DNA from: Bacteroidota bacterium
GTDB taxonomy: Bacteria; Bacteroidota; Bacteroidia; Bacteroidales; VadinHA17
Length of the DNA stretch: 5,000 nt
Assembly (NCBI GenBank): GCA_016868515.1
Contig: VGGM01000154.1
Span: 1 to 5,000 of the forward strand
Direction: 5' to 3'
The notes under the pieces were generated by a model that ran no database searches, was not told where the DNA came from, and was given only the letters and a program-made list of their open reading frames with translations. A program made the translations under genes and the position numbers. Below, piece by piece: positions 1-5,000 of this stretch (positions are counted from its first letter, which is position 1; each line of letters starts with the position of its first letter).

Positions 1-336
1 TGAGAGAGCCAGGGCCGCAATAAATCCGTAGAGAGTCACTGAATCAACCAGCGCGGCATCGAAACTGTAACCGGTAATCCTGTCGGCCAGGTATTTTATA
101 TATGAAGCTGGCAGGTCAGTTTTACCCAGTTTTTCCAGTATCCTGAAGTGCCAGTCGGTAAGGGGACAATAGCCTATGGTTCCGGTTATCCACCCCAGTA
201 TCACCCATGAGCCTCCGGTAAGGAGAAGCGTGATGAGATTCGCCATCCGTGTTCTCCTCCATATCCATCCGAATAGATTAAACGCGATCAGGGCAGAATG
301 GAAGACGACAAAGAATATGTCAAGAACCTGCAGCAT
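1..336 (-). CDS. DUF2784-type small membrane protein (3' end cut by window edge)
   Basis: Translation of the minus strand from the ATG at 336-334 stays open for 112 codons to the window edge, so the C-terminus is missing. The protein has a hydrophobic N-terminal segment (about residues 4-26) containing His13, a second one (about 33-56), the motif CPLTDW at 57-62 directly after it, a polar stretch, and the start of a third hydrophobic segment from about 99. This order, with the TM1 His and the Cys-Pro-Leu-Thr motif after TM2, matches what I know of the DUF2784 family, whose members are about 120-130 residues and have no established function. The start codon shares its A with the TAA stop of the upstream reductive-dehalogenase-like gene (TAATG), which indicates an operon and probable translational coupling. 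By inference it may be the membrane partner or anchor of that protein. The gene is very likely real; the family call is from recall of the pattern. Confidence 0.8.
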   Translation of the reverse strand, partial: MLQVLDIFFVVFHSALIAFNLFGWIWRRTRMANLITLLLTGGSWVILGWITGTIGYCPLTDWHFRILEKLGKTDLPASYIKYLADRITGYSFDAALVDSVTLYGFIAALALS

Positions 337-1445
337 TATTCTCTCATCCAGTAAGGAGTCTCTTTTGGTACAGGTTTCCGGCCGTAGAAAAGTTCATCGG
401 CATGGTATACCATGCGGGCAAATAGGCGCGATTGTCTGATTAAAAACCGTATAGTGTTATGAAACAGATTGTTGCTGTGACTGAACGGACATACGGCCAT
501 GCAGCGGCCGCAGTCAGTACCAATGGTGCACCAATAGCGGTAGCAGCTGTCGGAGTCGATTTTCCATCGCAGCATACCATCAATTTCCTGCATGTCGCCT
601 GCGGGAATCGAGTTCCCCGGACAACACACCGCACATTTCTTACAGACACGGCAGAACTCAATCATATTCGGGTCGGGCCGGTACGGGTCGGGAACCAGTG
701 GCGCACTTGTCGTTACGACGGCTATTCTTACCCGCGGACCAACGAGTGGAGTCATCAGCAGGCCCATCCGGCCTATCTCACCTAAACCGGCGTCGCGGGC
801 TACCAGCGGACAGATTACCTCATAGTCGCCGTCAATGTGAGCCCGGCTGTCGTATCCGAGTTTTTTGAGGAAGATGGTAAGCTGAAGGGCAATATTGGCG
901 CTGCGCAGATATTGTTGTGACGATTCGAATATGGCAGCGGAACCAGGTGCTGACTGAACATTTTCGTAGTCCATCTCCACAGTAAAGGCTATAGCGTATT
1001 TATGTCTTTTGACTATTGGCTTGCCTTTGTCGACACCCCTTCCCCTCCTGGTATAAAGGTGGTAATCGAACAACTCTGTTATTCCGGTTGAATGCGTACC
1101 CAGGTAACGGGTCCATCCTTTAATATAATGCGTCAGGACTTCATCTGTCAGGTCGCTGGTCTTATCCGACACCGGATGGTTTACTGCCTTCTGCAGGTAC
1201 TCAATAAGGTCAAAGTTGGCATCGGCAGCAGGAAAGTTAAGAGGATGGAAGTTTGTTGCCCGCTCCGAGAGCAGTCCGGGCAACGCCCTGGCCCTGGCAT
1301 CACTGGCGGATTGTTCTGGATGGGTTGAGTAGTATTCTTCCCAATCGCTTGTACCGGGCTTCATCTTCATCCGCGCAAATATCACATCATGCTCGTCAAC
1401 ATTCCGCGGTGGGGCTGATGGTTTTCTGTCGGATGACTGCTTCAT
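336..1445 (-). CDS. Reductive-dehalogenase-like corrinoid/4Fe-4S protein, no Tat signal
   Basis: This 369-residue protein resembles the catalytic core of RdhA reductive dehalogenases, which use cobalamin and two 4Fe-4S clusters. Residues 219-250 carry the characteristic stretch AGLGEIGRMGLL followed by TP, GPRVRIA and TSAPL, which belongs to the corrinoid-binding fold. Two ferredoxin-like motifs follow: C265-x2-C268-x2-C271-x3-C275-P, with an additional C274, and C312-x2-C315-x3-C319-P. Further cysteines C301 and C306 lie just before the second motif. The C-terminus (about 328-356) is amphipathic and ends in a FYGRKP stretch. It lacks the twin-arginine signal and hydrophobic leader of respiratory RdhA, so it is probably cytoplasmic or held on the inner membrane face. 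QueG (epoxyqueuosine reductase) is related but has a different sequence around the glycine-rich motif. The substrate is unknown and dehalogenation is not shown. The start is the first ATG of the frame after an AT-rich leader without a Shine-Dalgarno. The gene overlaps the DUF2784 gene by one base. Confidence 0.87.
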   Translation of the reverse strand: MKQSSDRKPSAPPRNVDEHDVIFARMKMKPGTSDWEEYYSTHPEQSASDARARALPGLLSERATNFHPLNFPAADANFDLIEYLQKAVNHPVSDKTSDLTDEVLTHYIKGWTRYLGTHSTGITELFDYHLYTRRGRGVDKGKPIVKRHKYAIAFTVEMDYENVQSAPGSAAIFESSQQYLRSANIALQLTIFLKKLGYDSRAHIDGDYEVICPLVARDAGLGEIGRMGLLMTPLVGPRVRIAVVTTSAPLVPDPYRPDPNMIEFCRVCKKCAVCCPGNSIPAGDMQEIDGMLRWKIDSDSCYRYWCTIGTDCGRCMAVCPFSHSNNLFHNTIRFLIRQSRLFARMVYHADELFYGRKPVPKETPYWMRE

Positions 1446-1458
1446 AATGCAATAATAA

Positions 1459-1563
1459 TCAAAAAATGTGCAAAGCTTGATGGTAGAATCTCCTGTTGTT
1501 CGAAGAGGGTCGCTGGTAAGGAAGGTCTTCAGCAGTTACCGGTCTCCCGCTGTCGTTCTCCAT
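1459..1563 (-). CDS. Possible 34-codon small ORF upstream of the RdhA-like gene
   Basis: A minus-strand ORF runs from ATG (1563-1561) to TGA (1461-1459) and ends 13 bases before the start of the RdhA-like gene. The product would be hydrophilic and basic-aromatic, with the stretch LPYQRPSSNNRRFYHQ at residues 19-34 minus its last few residues. It has no membrane segment, signal peptide or motif I recognise. Its codons look similar to those of the neighbours, but an open frame of this length can easily arise by chance. It could be a small protein of the operon, a leader peptide, or simply 5' untranslated sequence. Confidence 0.25.
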   Translation of the reverse strand: MENDSGRPVTAEDLPYQRPSSNNRRFYHQALHIF

Positions 1564-1602
1564 ATCGCGAATATCATAATCACTTTTAATTCACAGAAAT
1601 AA

Positions 1603-1632
1603 TCAATAGTATTGACAAAATAAACAATTGTT
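1603..1632. promoter_or_regulatory. Two small palindromes abutting the DsrE start; possible operator
   Basis: TCAATA-G-TATTGA at 1603-1615 is a perfect 6-1-6 inverted repeat. AACAATTGTT at 1623-1632 is a perfect 10-base palindrome that ends at the base before the ATG at 1633. Their centres are about 18 bases apart, a bit less than two helical turns. Both are AT-rich, so chance is a real alternative. If functional they would suit a dimeric repressor acting on the rightward DsrE-CDF unit. Confidence 0.25.
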
Positions 1633-2061
1633 ATGAAGACAATCCTCTTATCAATTTCTGTTGTGCTGCTTAGTCTGGCAAACTCGGGTATTTCGCTGGC
1701 TCAGGAGAGTTCAACCTCCGGCGATTCTGAAAAACTGGTAATGCTTTGGATAAGCGACGACATAGATGCTGCCGAGAAGATGGCTTTTATGTATGCACAC
1801 ACAGCAAAAAAGGCAGGCTGGTTTCAGGAGGTTACTGTCATTATCTGGGGACCCTCGGCAAAGCTGGTTTCAGAAAATGAAAAGCTTCAGGAGAAGGTGA
1901 AAGCCATGCAGGCTGACGGGATAAAGGTTGAGGCATGTGTGGCATGCGCCCGCCAGTATGGTGTCGATGGTAAACTCCGCGAGCTTGGTTACGATGTGAA
2001 GGGCATGGGTACCCACCTGACAAACTACCTTAAGAGTGATGCCAAAGTGATCTCTTTCTGA
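1633..2061 (+). CDS. Exported DsrE-family protein with CxxC motif
   Basis: The 142-residue protein begins with a Sec signal peptide (Lys2, hydrophobic core at about 4-18, likely cleavage after SLA at residue 23). The mature part fits the DsrE/DsrF-like fold: a first beta strand KLVMLWISD (34-42), an alpha helix rich in Ala and Lys, a central VTVIIWGPSAKL segment (67-78), a helix with ENEKLQEKVK (81-90), then the motif ACVACA with C102 and C105, and a C-terminal GMGTHLTNYL segment (124-133). In exported DsrE relatives the Cys pair at this place is recurrent. Cytoplasmic DsrE/TusD proteins relay sulfur on a single Cys; here the location would be the periplasm or outer envelope, so a thiol, persulfide or metal-binding role is inferred only. 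The next gene follows after 59 bases on the same strand with no obvious terminator, so the two are probably cotranscribed. The ATG follows an AT-rich leader without a Shine-Dalgarno. Confidence 0.87.
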   Translation: MKTILLSISVVLLSLANSGISLAQESSTSGDSEKLVMLWISDDIDAAEKMAFMYAHTAKKAGWFQEVTVIIWGPSAKLVSENEKLQEKVKAMQADGIKVEACVACARQYGVDGKLRELGYDVKGMGTHLTNYLKSDAKVISF

Positions 2062-2120
2062 GTAAAGAATTCCCTGCAGGTAAGAAAAGCATAAGTCAGA
2101 ATGCTAACAAGTACTTTAAT

Positions 2121-2747
2121 ATGAGCGAAATACAAACCAGGTTATACCGGAAGGCGTTCCTTCTAAGTATGGTCACCATTGGCTACAATCTTATAGAGGG
2201 TGTGGTATCGATGCTTCTGGGATATCAGGACGAAACTCTCGCGCTATTTGGTTTTGGCGTTGACAGCTTTATAGAGGTTATGTCGGGCATCGGAATCGTA
2301 GTTATGATAACGCGAATAAGAGCTAATCCGGACAGCTCAAAAACCGAATTCGAAATCAGGGCCCTGAGAGTTACAGGGACAGCATTCTATATTCTTGCAG
2401 TCAGCCTCCTGACTGGAGTTGTTCTGTCGATTACCACTGGCCACACGCCTGAAACAACTTTATGGGGTGTGGTAATCTCATCAATATCGATTGCAGTTAT
2501 GCTCTGGCTGATGACTGCAAAAAAGAGAACGGGACAAAAACTGAACTCCGAGCCGATAATTGCCGATGCCAACTGCACAAGGGTTTGTCTCTATATGTCA
2601 GTGGTATTGCTGGCTTCGAGCCTGATATATGAGCTTACAGGTTTTGCATGGGCCGATGTAATAGGGGCGGCCGGACTCGCATGGTTTTCGTTTACTGAAG
2701 GAAGGGAGTCATTTCAAAAGGCAAGGGGAAAAGCATGCTGCTGTTAA
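2121..2747 (+). CDS. Short CDF-type cation transporter, membrane domain only, Cys-rich end
   Basis: This 208-residue integral membrane protein has about six hydrophobic segments (near residues 12-33, 40-64, 84-104, 112-131, 154-173 and 177-191). It resembles the transmembrane domain of cation diffusion facilitators, which exchange Zn2+, Fe2+ or similar ions for protons. The usual TM2 metal site appears as D48-x3-E52 (in GVDSFIEVMSG) rather than His/Asp-x3-Asp. The TM5 region carries IADANCTRVC (D149, C152, C156), and the last helix begins with FAWAD (D179). The cytoplasmic ferredoxin-like domain found in full-length CDF proteins (about 300 residues) is absent; a TM-only subgroup of about 200 residues with this D-x3-E pattern is known to me. 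The protein ends in Ala-Cys-Cys-Cys, a possible soft-metal-binding tail. It lies behind the exported DsrE gene, so a shared role in metal or thiol stress is plausible. The transported ion cannot be told from the sequence. Confidence 0.85.
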   Translation: MSEIQTRLYRKAFLLSMVTIGYNLIEGVVSMLLGYQDETLALFGFGVDSFIEVMSGIGIVVMITRIRANPDSSKTEFEIRALRVTGTAFYILAVSLLTGVVLSITTGHTPETTLWGVVISSISIAVMLWLMTAKKRTGQKLNSEPIIADANCTRVCLYMSVVLLASSLIYELTGFAWADVIGAAGLAWFSFTEGRESFQKARGKACCC

Positions 2748-2750
2748 GGC

Positions 2751-2815
2751 GACTGCGCCGCCGCATGCGGAGCGAAGCGGAGTCCCGAACCGAAGGTCGG
2801 GAGAGCATCGGGCTC
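2751..2815. repeat. GC-rich multi-hairpin element, REP-like or terminator-like
   Basis: Four bases after the transporter stop codon a GC-rich, strongly patterned stretch begins. It holds the perfect palindrome CCGCATGCGG (2761-2770), a direct repeat of GCGGAG at 2767-2772 and 2777-2782, a hairpin whose arms are TCCCG (2783-2787) and CGGGA (2798-2802) with inner ACC/GGT pairing and a GAA loop, and a small hairpin GAGC (2803-2806) with GCTC (2812-2815). Base composition differs sharply from the AT-rich sequence right after it. No U-tract follows directly, so it is not a classical intrinsic terminator, but its place between two genes suits a transcript-end or mRNA-stabilising role. The pattern is what one expects of a dispersed intergenic repeat, which one window cannot prove. 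Confidence 0.5.
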
Positions 2816-2911
2816 AGAGCAGGAAATATGATTTATTTTGCTATTTTGGGCCGTGGATGCCTGATTCGATAATGAATAGATATAACTTGGTAAACAGAAA
2901 TATATTTAAAA
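2816..2911. other. AT-rich leader of the propeller gene, probable promoter region
   Basis: This 96-base stretch separates the GC-rich repeat from the propeller start and is markedly AT-rich near the ATG. It holds a tandem copy of TATTTTG at 2834-2840 and 2842-2848, each one base short of the Bacteroidota -7 element TAnnTTTG, and a near match TAACTTGG at 2883-2890. None has a -33 TTTG at the usual distance, so a promoter is expected here by position but not pinned down. Confidence 0.3.
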
Positions 2912-4186
2912 ATGAAAAATAGCACCAGACACATCCTGTCAATAACTATCGTGCTTCTACTTGGTTCAGCAACCGTACAGGCACAGAACTGGCCCCAGTG
3001 GAGGGGTCCGGGGGCTGACGGCATCGCCCCGAAGGGGAATTACCCGATCTCCTTTTCTGCAACAGAGGGAATTATCTGGAAAGCCGAACTGCCCGGGAAG
3101 GGCGGCTCAACGCCGGTAGTATGGGGCGACCGTATAATACTAACCTCTGCTATCGGTGATGGTGCCGAAGGTGAAGACGGGGTACTGTGCTATGACTGGA
3201 ACGGAAAGCTGCTGTGGCAGGTGGGCCTTGGCAAACAGACTCCGGGAAGACATGCGCGGGGAACAGGGAGTAACCCGTCGGCGATTACTGACGGTAAAAG
3301 AATATTTGTCAAGTTCAAAAGCGGAACCATGGCAGCCCTCGATTTTGACGGTAAGGTGCTATGGAAAACAAATCTGCAGGAATCGTACGTACGGTATGAG
3401 TATTTCTGGGATTTCGGAACCAGTCCGGTTCTGGTCGGAAATAATGTTGTAATGGCAGTGATGCATGAAGGGAGTTCATACCTTCTTGCACTCGATCAGG
3501 CAACTGGAAATGTGGTATGGAAGGCTGACAGAAACTATCAGAGCGGAAGGGAAACACCACAGAGCTATACCACCCCTCTTGTAATCACAGAAGGAAATCG
3601 CAAAACCATTGTTGTGTGGGGTGCCGATCACCTGACAGGTCATGATGCAGCAACAGGCAACCTTAAATGGTCGTACGGCGGATTCAACCTTGAAAAGCGA
3701 TCAGCATGGCGCACCATTGCTTCACCTGTCCATTATCAGGGGATTTATGTAGTTCCATTCGGAAGGGGTCGATTCACGGCTGCAATGAAGACCGGCGACA
3801 GCATCGGGAAGTCCGAGGCCGATTTCATGTGGAAAATAACCGGGATCGGCAGCGATGTGGCTACCCCTGTTGCGAGTGATGGAATGTTATATGTTCTTGG
3901 CTTCAATAGTGTTATATGGTGCCTCGATATTAACACCGGAGACCAACTCTGGGAAGCCACGCTACCGGGTGAGGGGGGTGTTTTCTACAGCTCTCCAACC
4001 CTTGCCGGAGATAATCTTTACCTTAGCAATGACCGGGGAGCAGTATATGTTTGCAAGGTTTCCCCGGAAGGACTGGAAATACTTAACCATACGATTTTCG
4101 AGGACAATTTTGTGGCTACGCCGGTACTCTTGCGCAACCGATTGCTTCTCCGGGGAACGAAGTTCCTGTATTGCCTTGGAAAGTAG
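2912..4186 (+). CDS. Exported PQQ-like eight-bladed beta-propeller protein
   Basis: The 424-residue protein starts with a Sec signal peptide (residues 1-24, cleavage after VQA, no lipobox Cys) and then NWPQWRGPGADG, the N-terminal signature of a large group of secreted PQQ-like repeat proteins in Planctomycetes, Verrucomicrobia and Bacteroidota. Blade-end motifs of the type G-x-x-x-W recur at W56, W102, W151, W203, W253, W307 and W347, with a degenerate one near L391, giving about eight blades. The pattern of strand-turn repeats such as ALDQATGNVVWKA and CLDINTGDQLWEA is typical of BamB and PQQ-enzyme propellers. I see no heme CxxCH motif and no convincing set of quinoprotein dehydrogenase catalytic residues, so it is more likely a binding or scaffold propeller in the periplasm than a PQQ dehydrogenase. 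Calling it BamB would be too specific because it is not a lipoprotein and has no bam context. The DUF302 gene follows 73 bases later on the same strand. Confidence 0.88.
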   Translation: MKNSTRHILSITIVLLLGSATVQAQNWPQWRGPGADGIAPKGNYPISFSATEGIIWKAELPGKGGSTPVVWGDRIILTSAIGDGAEGEDGVLCYDWNGKLLWQVGLGKQTPGRHARGTGSNPSAITDGKRIFVKFKSGTMAALDFDGKVLWKTNLQESYVRYEYFWDFGTSPVLVGNNVVMAVMHEGSSYLLALDQATGNVVWKADRNYQSGRETPQSYTTPLVITEGNRKTIVVWGADHLTGHDAATGNLKWSYGGFNLEKRSAWRTIASPVHYQGIYVVPFGRGRFTAAMKTGDSIGKSEADFMWKITGIGSDVATPVASDGMLYVLGFNSVIWCLDINTGDQLWEATLPGEGGVFYSSPTLAGDNLYLSNDRGAVYVCKVSPEGLEILNHTIFEDNFVATPVLLRNRLLLRGTKFLYCLGK

Positions 4187-4259
4187 TCTGTAAATCGTGA
4201 CCTGACACAAGTGAGTATATTATTGTAGATTTACCATAAAGAATCAAAAAATTACATAT

Positions 4260-4646
4260 ATGGTCTATTACATCAGTAATTCGGTAGAGGCCGGTTTTGA
4301 AGAGGCGGAGCGACGCATCAGGGAATCTCTTGCGAAAGAGGGCTTTGGCATTCTTACCGAGATAGATGTGGATAAAACCTTTAAGGCAAAACTGGGCGTC
4401 GATTTCCGCAGGTACAAAATACTGGGGGCATGCAATCCCCATTATGCCCATAAGGCCTTGCAGGAAGAGGATAAAATCGGGGTAATGCTTCCCTGCAGCA
4501 TTATACTGCAGGATATGGGCGACGGCATTACCGAAATAGCAGCCATCGATCCTGTTGCAGCTATGAGATCCATCGACAATCCTGCCATTGAGGGTTTTGC
4601 CTCGGATGTCAGAGAAAAACTTGCTAGAGCTGTAATGTCAATATAA
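4260..4646 (+). CDS. DUF302 family protein
   Basis: The 128-residue protein covers a complete DUF302 domain. Visible hallmarks are the N-terminal helix with FEEAERRIRESL (13-24), EGFGILTEIDV (27-37), the core RYKILGACNPHYAHKAL (51-67) with C58, the strand IGVMLPCS (73-80) with C79, and the late IDPVAAM (96-102) followed by a C-terminal helix. In the relatives I recall the second motif usually reads LPCN, so S80 is a minor difference. It has no signal peptide and no membrane segment, so it should be cytoplasmic. The family fold is a small alpha/beta domain of unknown biochemical role; members often occur beside sulfur and metal genes, and the two Cys could bind a ligand, but this is inference. 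The ATG is preceded by an AT-rich stretch and no Shine-Dalgarno. It sits 73 bases after the propeller gene and 37 before the barrel gene, so cotranscription with both is likely. Confidence 0.9.
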   Translation: MVYYISNSVEAGFEEAERRIRESLAKEGFGILTEIDVDKTFKAKLGVDFRRYKILGACNPHYAHKALQEEDKIGVMLPCSIILQDMGDGITEIAAIDPVAAMRSIDNPAIEGFASDVREKLARAVMSI

Positions 4647-4683
4647 GGGGTCAACAGATTCCGTAACCATTAATGTGAACCCT

Positions 4684-5000
4684 ATGTCGATGAAGGCGCT
4701 CCTCGCAACGATAATAATGGCCCTGCTGATTCAGGGTGCTATTGCCCAGGATCTTCAGGAGGAAACAGCAAAACCCTCAAATGCCGTTTATGGCGGAATC
4801 AGTTTCGGCGGACTGATAGGTGCGCTATCGGTTAGCTATGAGAAGACAATAACTGAATTCACCATGGGAACGATAGGACTTCGCGGGGCTTATGCCAGGG
4901 TCTCCGGCTGGGACCTCAGGGGAAACAGCCTGGGTCTGAACTGGGTTTACCTTTACGGCCGTAGAAAACATCATGTTGAACTCAACCTTGGGATAATGGG
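4684..5000 (+). CDS. Probable outer-membrane beta-barrel protein, 5' part only
   Basis: The frame is open from ATG 4684 to the window edge (105 codons). Residues 1-21 form a Sec signal peptide with cleavage likely after AIA and Gln-Asp at the mature start. After a short polar linker (about 23-34) come strands rich in alternating Gly, aromatic and small residues: YGGISFGGLIGALSVSYE, then GTIGLRGAYARV, then SLGLNWVYLYG and HHVELNLGIMG. Such alternation with turns is typical of small porin-like or OmpW/OmpA-like barrels, but the specific family cannot be named from this fragment. The second ATG at 4690 (giving a start with Met-Lys-Ala) is an equally good start, since neither has a Shine-Dalgarno. 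The gene begins 37 bases after the DUF302 stop, so it may be part of the same transcript. Confidence 0.75.
   Translation, partial: MSMKALLATIIMALLIQGAIAQDLQEETAKPSNAVYGGISFGGLIGALSVSYEKTITEFTMGTIGLRGAYARVSGWDLRGNSLGLNWVYLYGRRKHHVELNLGIM

Larger units (their letters stand above)
1446..1632. other. Divergent intergenic region between the RdhA-like and DsrE genes
   Basis: This 187-base region must hold the promoters of both divergent units. I found no clear match to the Bacteroidota promoter (TTTG, about 20 bases, then TAnnTTTG) on either strand. The middle part (1513-1542) can form a stem of CTGGTAA with TTACCGG, 7 pairs including one G-U wobble, enclosing a smaller GAAG/CTTC inverted repeat. 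The right end is AT-rich and carries two palindromes. No B12-riboswitch core could be recognised on the minus strand, although the downstream gene product probably needs a corrinoid. Confidence 0.5.

Noticed and set aside
176..439. Plus-strand ORF of 87 codons
   Set aside because: It is antisense to the junction of the two leftward genes and has no domain pattern.
459..785. Plus-strand ORF of 108 codons, and the overlapping ORF at 592-825
   Set aside because: Both lie antisense to the RdhA-like gene, whose motifs are unmistakable; their products show no recognisable domain.
336..1445. Reading the protein as QueG, the epoxyqueuosine reductase
   Set aside because: The AGLGEIGRMGLL and GPRVRIA context is RdhA-like, and no C-terminal HEAT-repeat part is present.
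1446..1563. Cobalamin riboswitch before the corrinoid-dependent RdhA-like gene
   Set aside because: No B12-box or other core element could be recognised on the minus strand and the region is short.
1612..1617. TTGACA matching a sigma-70 -35 box
   Set aside because: The -10 position would fall inside the DsrE coding region, and Bacteroidota promoters use a different consensus.
4190..4234. Inverted repeat GTAAATC / GATTTAC between the propeller and DUF302 genes
   Set aside because: Only 7 pairs, AT-rich, with a 31-base loop; likely chance, and no U-tract for a terminator.
3962..4451. Minus-strand ORFs of 82 and 111 codons across the propeller-DUF302 junction
   Set aside because: They overlap two well supported genes and have no recognisable features.
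4647..4683. Imperfect inverted repeat AGGGGTCA / TGAACCCT before the barrel gene
   Set aside because: It has a mismatch and a long loop, and part of it is close to the start codon; too weak to call.

Overview
The window most likely comes from a Bacteroidota genome. Start codons sit behind AT-rich leaders with no Shine-Dalgarno sequence. Three exported proteins carry short Sec signal peptides whose mature end begins with Gln, two of them in an Ala-Gln context. The DUF302, exported DsrE and DUF2784-type proteins resemble family members common in that phylum. This assignment rests on general features, not on a marker gene. No RNA gene, CRISPR array or insertion sequence was seen.

Layout: the left third is transcribed leftwards. 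It holds a reductive-dehalogenase-like corrinoid/iron-sulfur protein (336-1445), followed by a DUF2784-type membrane protein (1-336, cut by the window edge). The two overlap by one base (TAATG), so they are probably translated together. A 187-base divergent intergenic region (1446-1632) holds a possible 34-codon leftward ORF and two small palindromes next to the rightward start. The right two thirds are transcribed rightwards: an exported DsrE-family protein (1633-2061), a short CDF-type cation transporter with only a membrane domain and a Cys-Cys-Cys end (2121-2747), a GC-rich hairpin repeat (2751-2815), an exported eight-bladed PQQ-like propeller (2912-4186), a DUF302 protein (4260-4646), and the start of a probable outer-membrane beta-barrel protein (4684 to the window end).

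Working together: the clearest unit is the leftward pair, which looks like a Tat-less relative of the RdhA catalytic subunit coupled to a small membrane protein. Structurally this recalls RdhA with its RdhB anchor, but the membrane partner is from a different family. The DsrE, CDF and DUF302 proteins all carry conserved-looking Cys motifs and belong to families often found near sulfur or metal handling genes, so a thiol/metal theme is plausible but inferred. The propeller and the barrel protein may be envelope proteins with no direct link to it. The GC-rich repeat after the transporter probably separates the DsrE-CDF transcript from the propeller-DUF302-barrel group.
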